Shown here: in pieces, positions 59,251 to 64,000 of the stretch | How positions within the stretch are numbered: position 1 is the first letter of the stretch | Layout of the letters: every line of letters begins with the position of its first letter | The notes under the pieces: model-generated | The model's input: only the letters and a program-made list of their open reading frames with translations | Databases searched by the model: none | Told to the model about the DNA's origin: nothing | Program-made: the position numbers and the translations under genes | DNA from: Struthio camelus | Taxonomy: Eukaryota; Chordata; Aves; Struthioniformes; Struthionidae | Direction: 5' to 3' | NCBI RefSeq assembly: GCF_040807025.1 | Contig: NC_090981.1 | Coordinates: 4,910,501 to 4,974,500 of the forward strand | DNA: 64,000 nt

Positions 59251-62238
59251 CTAGAGCACATTGCCCAGGATCGCGTCCAGACAGGTTTTGAATATCTCCA
59301 GGGAAGGAGACTCCACTACCTCTCTGGGCAACCTGTGCCAGTGCTCTGTCACCCTCACAGTCAAGATGATTTTCCTCATGCTCAGATGGACCTTCCTGTG
59401 TTTCAGTTTGTGCCCGTTGCCTCTTGTCCTGTCCCTGGGCACCACGGAGAAGAGTCTGGCCCCATCCTCTTGACACCCTCCCTTCAGATACTTGTACACA
59501 TTGATCAGATCCCCCCTCAGTCTTCTCTTCTCCAGGCTGAACAGGCCCAGCTCCCTCAGCCTTTCCTCATAGGAGAGATGCTCCAGTCCCCTAATCATCT
59601 TTGTAGCCCTCCGCTGGACTCTCTCCAGGAGCTCCATGTCTCTCTTGTACTGGGGAGCCCAGCACTGGACACAGGACTCCAGGTGGGGCCTCCCCAGGGC
59701 TGAGTAGAGGGGCAGGATCACCTCCCTCCACCTGCTGGCAACACTCTGCCTCATGCACCCCAGGAGACCATTGGCCTTCTTGGCCCCAAGGGCACACTGC
59801 TGGCTCATGGTCAACTTGTTGTCCACCAGGACTCCCAGGTCCTTCTCTGCAGAGCTGCTCTCCAGCAGGTCAGCCCCCAGCCTGTCCTGGGGCATGGGGT
59901 TATTCCTCCCCAGGTGCAGGACCCTGCACTTGCCTTGGTTGAACTTCAGGAGGTTCCCCTTCACCCAGCTCTCCAGCCTGTCCAGGTCCCTCTGAAGGGC
60001 AGCACAGCCCTCTGGTGTGTCAGTCACTCCTCCCAGTTTAGTATCATCAGCAAACTTGCTGAGGGGGCACTCTGTCCCTTCCTCCAGGTCACTGAGGAAT
60101 ACATTGAACAAGACTGGACCCAGGACTGACCCTGGGGGGACACCGCTAGCTACAGGCCTCCAACTAGACTCTGCGCCACTGACCACAACCCTCTGAGCCC
60201 TGCCATCCAGCCAGGTCTCAATCCACCTCACTGTCCACTCCTCCAGCCCACACTTCCTGAGCTTGCCTAGGAGGATGTGATGGGAGACAGTGTCAAAAGC
60301 CTTGCTGAAGTCCAGGGAGACAACATCCACTGCTCTGCCCTCATCTCCCCAGCCAGTTGTCCCATCAGATTGGTCAAGCGTGATTTCCCCTTGGTGAATC
60401 CATGCTGACTACTCCTGATCACCTTCTTGTCCTCCACATGCTTAGTGATGACCTCCAGGAGGAGCTGTTCCATCACCTTTCCAGGGATGGAGGCAGGGTG
60501 AGGCTGACAGGCCTGTAGTTCCCTGGCTCCTCCTCCTTGCCCTTTTTGAAGGCTGGAGTGACCTTGGCTTTCTTCCAGTCCTCAGGCACCTCTCCTGTTC
60601 TCCAGGACCTTTCCAGGATGATGGAGAGTGGCCTAGCAACAACATCTGCCAGCTCCCTCAGCACTCGTGGGTGCATCCCATCAGGGCCCATGGATTTATG
60701 GATGTCAAGTTTGGACAAAAGATCTCTAACCTGATCCTCCTCCACCAAGGGAGAGTCTTCCTTTCTCCAGACTTCCTCTCTTGTCCCCAGGGTCTGGAAC
60801 TCCTGAGGACTGGCCTTAGCAGCAAAGACTGAAGCAAAGAAGGCACTCAGTAACTCTGCCTTCTCTGTGTCCTCCGTTACCAGGGCCCCTGCCCCATTCA
60901 GTAGTGGGCCCACATTTTCCCTAGTCTTCCTTTTGCTATTGATGTATTTGAGGAAGCCCTTCTTGTTGTCCTTGACATCCCTTGCCAGATTTAATTCCAG
61001 CTGGGCCTTAGCCTTCCTTGTCACTTCCCTGCACACTCTGACAACGTCCCTGTATTCCTCCCAAGGGGCCTGTCCCCTTTTCCACATTCTGTACACTTCC
61101 TTCTTCTGCTGGAGTTTTGCCAGGAGCTCCTTGCTCATCCATGCAGGTCTCCTGCCCACTTTGCTGGACTCCTTGCTCATTGGGATGCACTGCTCTTGAG
61201 CCTGGAGGAGGTGATGCTTGAATATTAACCAGCTCTCCTGGACCCCTCTTCCTTCTAGGGCCCTACCCCAGGAGATTCCTCCAAGTAGGTCCCTGAAGAG
61301 GCCAAAGTTAGCTCTCCTGAAGTCCAGGGTTGCGATCCTACTCATTGCCCTGCTCCCTCCTCCCAGGATCCTGGCTCCACCATCTCATGGTCACTGCAGC
61401 CAAGGCTGCCCCCAACCTGCACATCTCCAACTAGACCTTGTTTGTTAGTACAAGGTCTAGCATTGCACCTCTCCTTGTTGGTGTCTCCACCACCTGTGAC
61501 AGGAAGTGATCATCAATGTTCTCCAGGAACCTCCTGGATTGCTTGTGCCTTGCTGTGTTGTTCCTCCAGCAGATGTCAGGGTGGTTCAAATCCCCCATGA
61601 GAACCAGGGCCTGTGACCATGAGGCTACTTCCAGCTGTCTGTAGAAGGCCTCATCTACTTCCTCCTCCTCATCAGGGGGCCTGTAGCAAACACCCACAAC
61701 AGTGTCACCCATGGGTAAGGATTAAAGGGCAGACTAACATAAGCTCTACGACCTGCTCTTCATCCACCCCTAGGCAGAGCTCCACACATTCTAGTTGCTC
61801 CCTCACATAAAGGGCAACTCCACCACCTCGCCTTCCTGGCCTGTCTTTCCTAAAAAGCCCATAGCCATCCATGACAGCATCCCAGTCATGTGAGCTATCC
61901 CACCATGTCTCTGCAACTGCAACGAGATCATGGCCCTGCGACCGCACACAGATCTCTAACTCTTCCTGCTTATTCCCCATGCTGCGTGCATTGGTGTACA
62001 GGCACTTCAGAGAGCCAATCGAGCATGCTGATTTCCCAGGAGGGATGCAAGAGGATTCCCCATAGTCATGTCTTGTAGGTACTCTCTTAGCTGCATGCAC
62101 TTGCTGGAGGTATCCCCATTTGAGCCCTGTTTTGCTGTCTGGGTCATCTCCATAACTCTCCCCTTCCCCCATCTTTCCTAGCTTAAAGCCCTCCTTACCA
62201 GGTGGGCCAGCCCATTGGGAGAGACACACGTACCCCAC
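59251..62238 (-). pseudogene. CR1 ORF2 remnant (endonuclease and reverse transcriptase)
   Basis: APE-type endonuclease at about 62110-61430, then RT to the stop near 59251. The longest open piece is 359 codons (60330-59251) with FADD and the thumb region. Frameshifts near 61710, 61430, 60480 and 60350 break the frame. Typical CR1 wording is seen, such as [13 protein letters not shown] and [11 protein letters not shown]. Confidence 0.9.
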
Positions 62239-62273
62239 TTAGTGAGGTGGATCCCATCTCTCCCAGTCAGTTG

Positions 62274-63215
62274 TCAATCTTCAAACAGGGTCCCATGGTC
62301 ATAGAAACCAAACCCCTGCTGCCAACACCAGCTGCACAGCCAGTTGTTTACTTGCAGTATCCATCTACTCCCCCTCCCAACCTTCCCCCTCACTGGGGGG
62401 ACCCAGGAGAAAATAACCTGGGCCCCCAGACCCTTGACCACCAACCCCAGAGCTCTGAAATCCCATTTAAGAGCGTCCAAGTTGCCTTTGGCAGTATCAT
62501 TATTGCCCACGTGGAAGAACAGCAGGGGGTAGTAGTCAGATGGGTGGACAAGCCTCAGCAGTCTTCCCATGACATCTCATATTCAAGCCCCCAGCAGGCA
62601 ACAAGCCTCTCTAGACAAGAGGTCAGGGCAGCAGAGAGGTGCCTCTGTCCCCTGCAGCAGGGAGTCACCCACAACAATCACTCACTGCTTCTTCCAGGTG
62701 TTCCTGCATGGCACAGGGTCCATCAGCCCAGCTGCTTCCCTTGAAGCCATGCCCAGCTCCTCCTCAGCTTGGAGGGCACTAAACCTGTTCCTCAAAGGCA
62801 AGTCTTCAGGAAGAGCAAGAGCCTTTCTCCTCATACAAGAAGTGACCAGTTTCCAGCCTTCATCTTCTATGGAATCATGACTTACTGTTTCACATGGCAC
62901 AGAGCCCACCCGCATCTCCACTGCTGTGGAGGGTTGGTGAGACTCCTGAACCTGTAGGGTCTCTGAGAATATCCTATCTCTTGCTCATCTTCTCAGATGC
63001 CACATAGCCTGCTTACTTCCTCCCATAGCTCCTTGACCTGGCAATACAACTCATCAACCACAGCACACCTTCTGCAGGGGAAGCTGACTGTCAGCCCAGG
63101 CCTGACACCTGCAGGGCTGCATCCACTGCCAGAAGGTCTGTCTGGGTAGAAGCCTCTGACACAACAACTCCAACAGCTACTGGGGAACACACTCTGCAGC
63201 ATGTCATAACCATAC
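62274..63215 (-). pseudogene. CR1 ORF1 remnant (coiled/zinc-knuckle-like plus esterase)
   Basis: Read right to left: CRRCAVVDELYCQVKELWEE, a linker with EDEGWKLVTSCMRRK and LPLRNRFSALQAEEELG, then VIVVGDSLLQGTEA (SGNH block I) and HVGNNDTAKGNLDALKWDF (block III). Several stops interrupt it, including one before VIVVGDS and two near 62580. Family knowledge: CR1 ORF1 proteins combine nucleic-acid chaperone-like segments with an esterase. Confidence 0.75.
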
Positions 63216-63665
63216 CCAAGGAAGCATACACTACTATGACTGGAGACAAAGGGGCCTTCTTGCACCCTGCTGCACAAACTGCTGCTTCTGTTCACTGCAC
63301 TTCAGGAGCTGTGCTCTGGGCCTGGCTCTTATATAGGCCTCTCCCTAGCACTGACTCACAGGGTGCTTGACCCACCCTAATCAAGGGCCAGCTGGAACAA
63401 AGGCCCCAACTCCCTCTGATCAGGGGCAACCAACAGAGCTTGTTAGCAGCAGCTCCACCTAGCTAGAGCTTCCCAGGAGACATTAAGGTCTCCTGTAGCT
63501 GTCCTTGCCTAGCTCTTCTTCCCTGTCAGCAGCAAGTGCCCTCTAGTTCCTCAGAGGGTCCCCAGAAAGCCCCCCCAAGTTCCAGCAAGGTTCTCAGAAG
63601 TTCTAAGCAGAGCCCAGACACTGCTGCAAAAACTGCTGTGTCTGTTCGCTGCCTCTGTTAGCTGG

Positions 63666-64000
63666 TAGCAATGGTATGATTCCCTGCCCTAACCTGTAGT
63701 CAGATTAGGTGAGCTGTGTCGGTAGAAATCCACAAATAGAAGGCTACAATGCAGTTACTGAGAAATTTTAGCTTGTAGAAAGAAACTTTGTGACTGACAG
63801 ACTTATTCTATTCTAGCTATCTGCCAGAGGTGGTCACTATTATGCACTAGAAGAATGATTTACACATGCTCACCTATGTTCTGATTTCTTGCAGACATTG
63901 GAGTATGCTATATTTAAAATAAACCTAGCATTTACTGATTCTGTTTGTATTTTCATTGAGATCATTTGGAAAAATTGGCTCCAGAGTGTTTTATTGAAAA
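63666..64000 (+). other. OSTF1 intron 4 beyond the CR1
   Basis: Ordinary AT-rich intron sequence; nothing recognised up to the window end. Confidence 0.7.

Larger units (their letters stand above)
59177..63665 (-). mobile_element. Near full-length CR1 LINE (about 4.5 kb), broken
   Basis: CR1 inserted antisense in OSTF1 intron 4, readable from 5' region to 3' tail. ORF1 (about 63200-62274) has a Cys-containing coiled N-terminus (CRRCAVVDELYCQVKELWEE) and an SGNH-type esterase, with GDSLL and later HVGNNDTA. ORF2 has an endonuclease (YTNARSMGNKQEELE, AETWWDSSHDWD, MGDLNHPDICW) and RT ([22 protein letters not shown] near 60054). Frameshifts or stops near 62640, 61710, 61430, 60480 and 60350 disrupt both frames, so the copy cannot move by itself. 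Compared with the CR1 at 4.87 kb it lacks about 13 nt near 60360. The length is close to the known full-length CR1, which is rare because most copies are severely 5'-truncated. Confidence 0.93.

Noticed and set aside
1-64000. CRISPR arrays, operons, prophage or bacterial systems
   Set aside because: Split genes, CpG islands, LINEs and LTRs show vertebrate nuclear DNA; no regularly spaced repeats were seen.

Overview
The window is vertebrate nuclear DNA, most likely from a bird. It is AT-rich with CpG-rich promoter islands, split genes and several CR1 LINEs of the avian/crocodilian type (RT with an FADD box). It also has compact solo LTRs and long G/C homopolymers. The gene order C9orf40 - CARNMT1 - NMRK1 - OSTF1, with the first three on the minus strand and OSTF1 on plus, is that of human 9q21. 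In chicken this block lies on the Z chromosome, so Z linkage is a reasonable inference, but the sequence itself does not show it.

Layout. 1-8.8 kb: AT-rich DNA with a few unidentified minus-strand exon-like segments, a 5'-truncated CR1 (4.87-6.45 kb) and a solo LTR (7.75-8.39 kb). 8.8-13.2 kb: C9orf40 homologue, two coding exons, minus strand, with a CpG-island promoter. 16.8-39.3 kb: CARNMT1, eight coding exons reconstructed in frame (about 437 aa), minus strand. It includes one GC-AG intron, and its introns hold a perfect 29-bp inverted repeat, a tRNA-like SINE relic and other oddities. 39.6-46 kb: intergenic DNA with a possible LTR, an ancient CR1 relic and the remains of NMRK1. 46.3-47.5 kb: a CpG island shared head to head by NMRK1 and OSTF1. 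47-64 kb: the first four coding exons of OSTF1 on plus (whole SH3 domain; the ankyrin part lies beyond the window). Its introns carry a solo LTR with perfect 5-bp target duplications and a nearly full-length, multiply broken CR1 of about 4.5 kb.

The genes. CARNMT1 is a SAM-dependent N-methyltransferase acting on carnosine. OSTF1 is an SH3/ankyrin adaptor. C9orf40 is an uncharacterised vertebrate protein. NMRK1 would encode nicotinamide riboside kinase, but here only the P-loop exon is intact. The next exon breaks after about 12 codons and no later exon could be found before CARNMT1 begins. The best biological lead in the window is therefore apparent decay of NMRK1 at its ancestral locus, with the shared promoter kept for OSTF1. 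I saw no convincing unknown multi-gene system.
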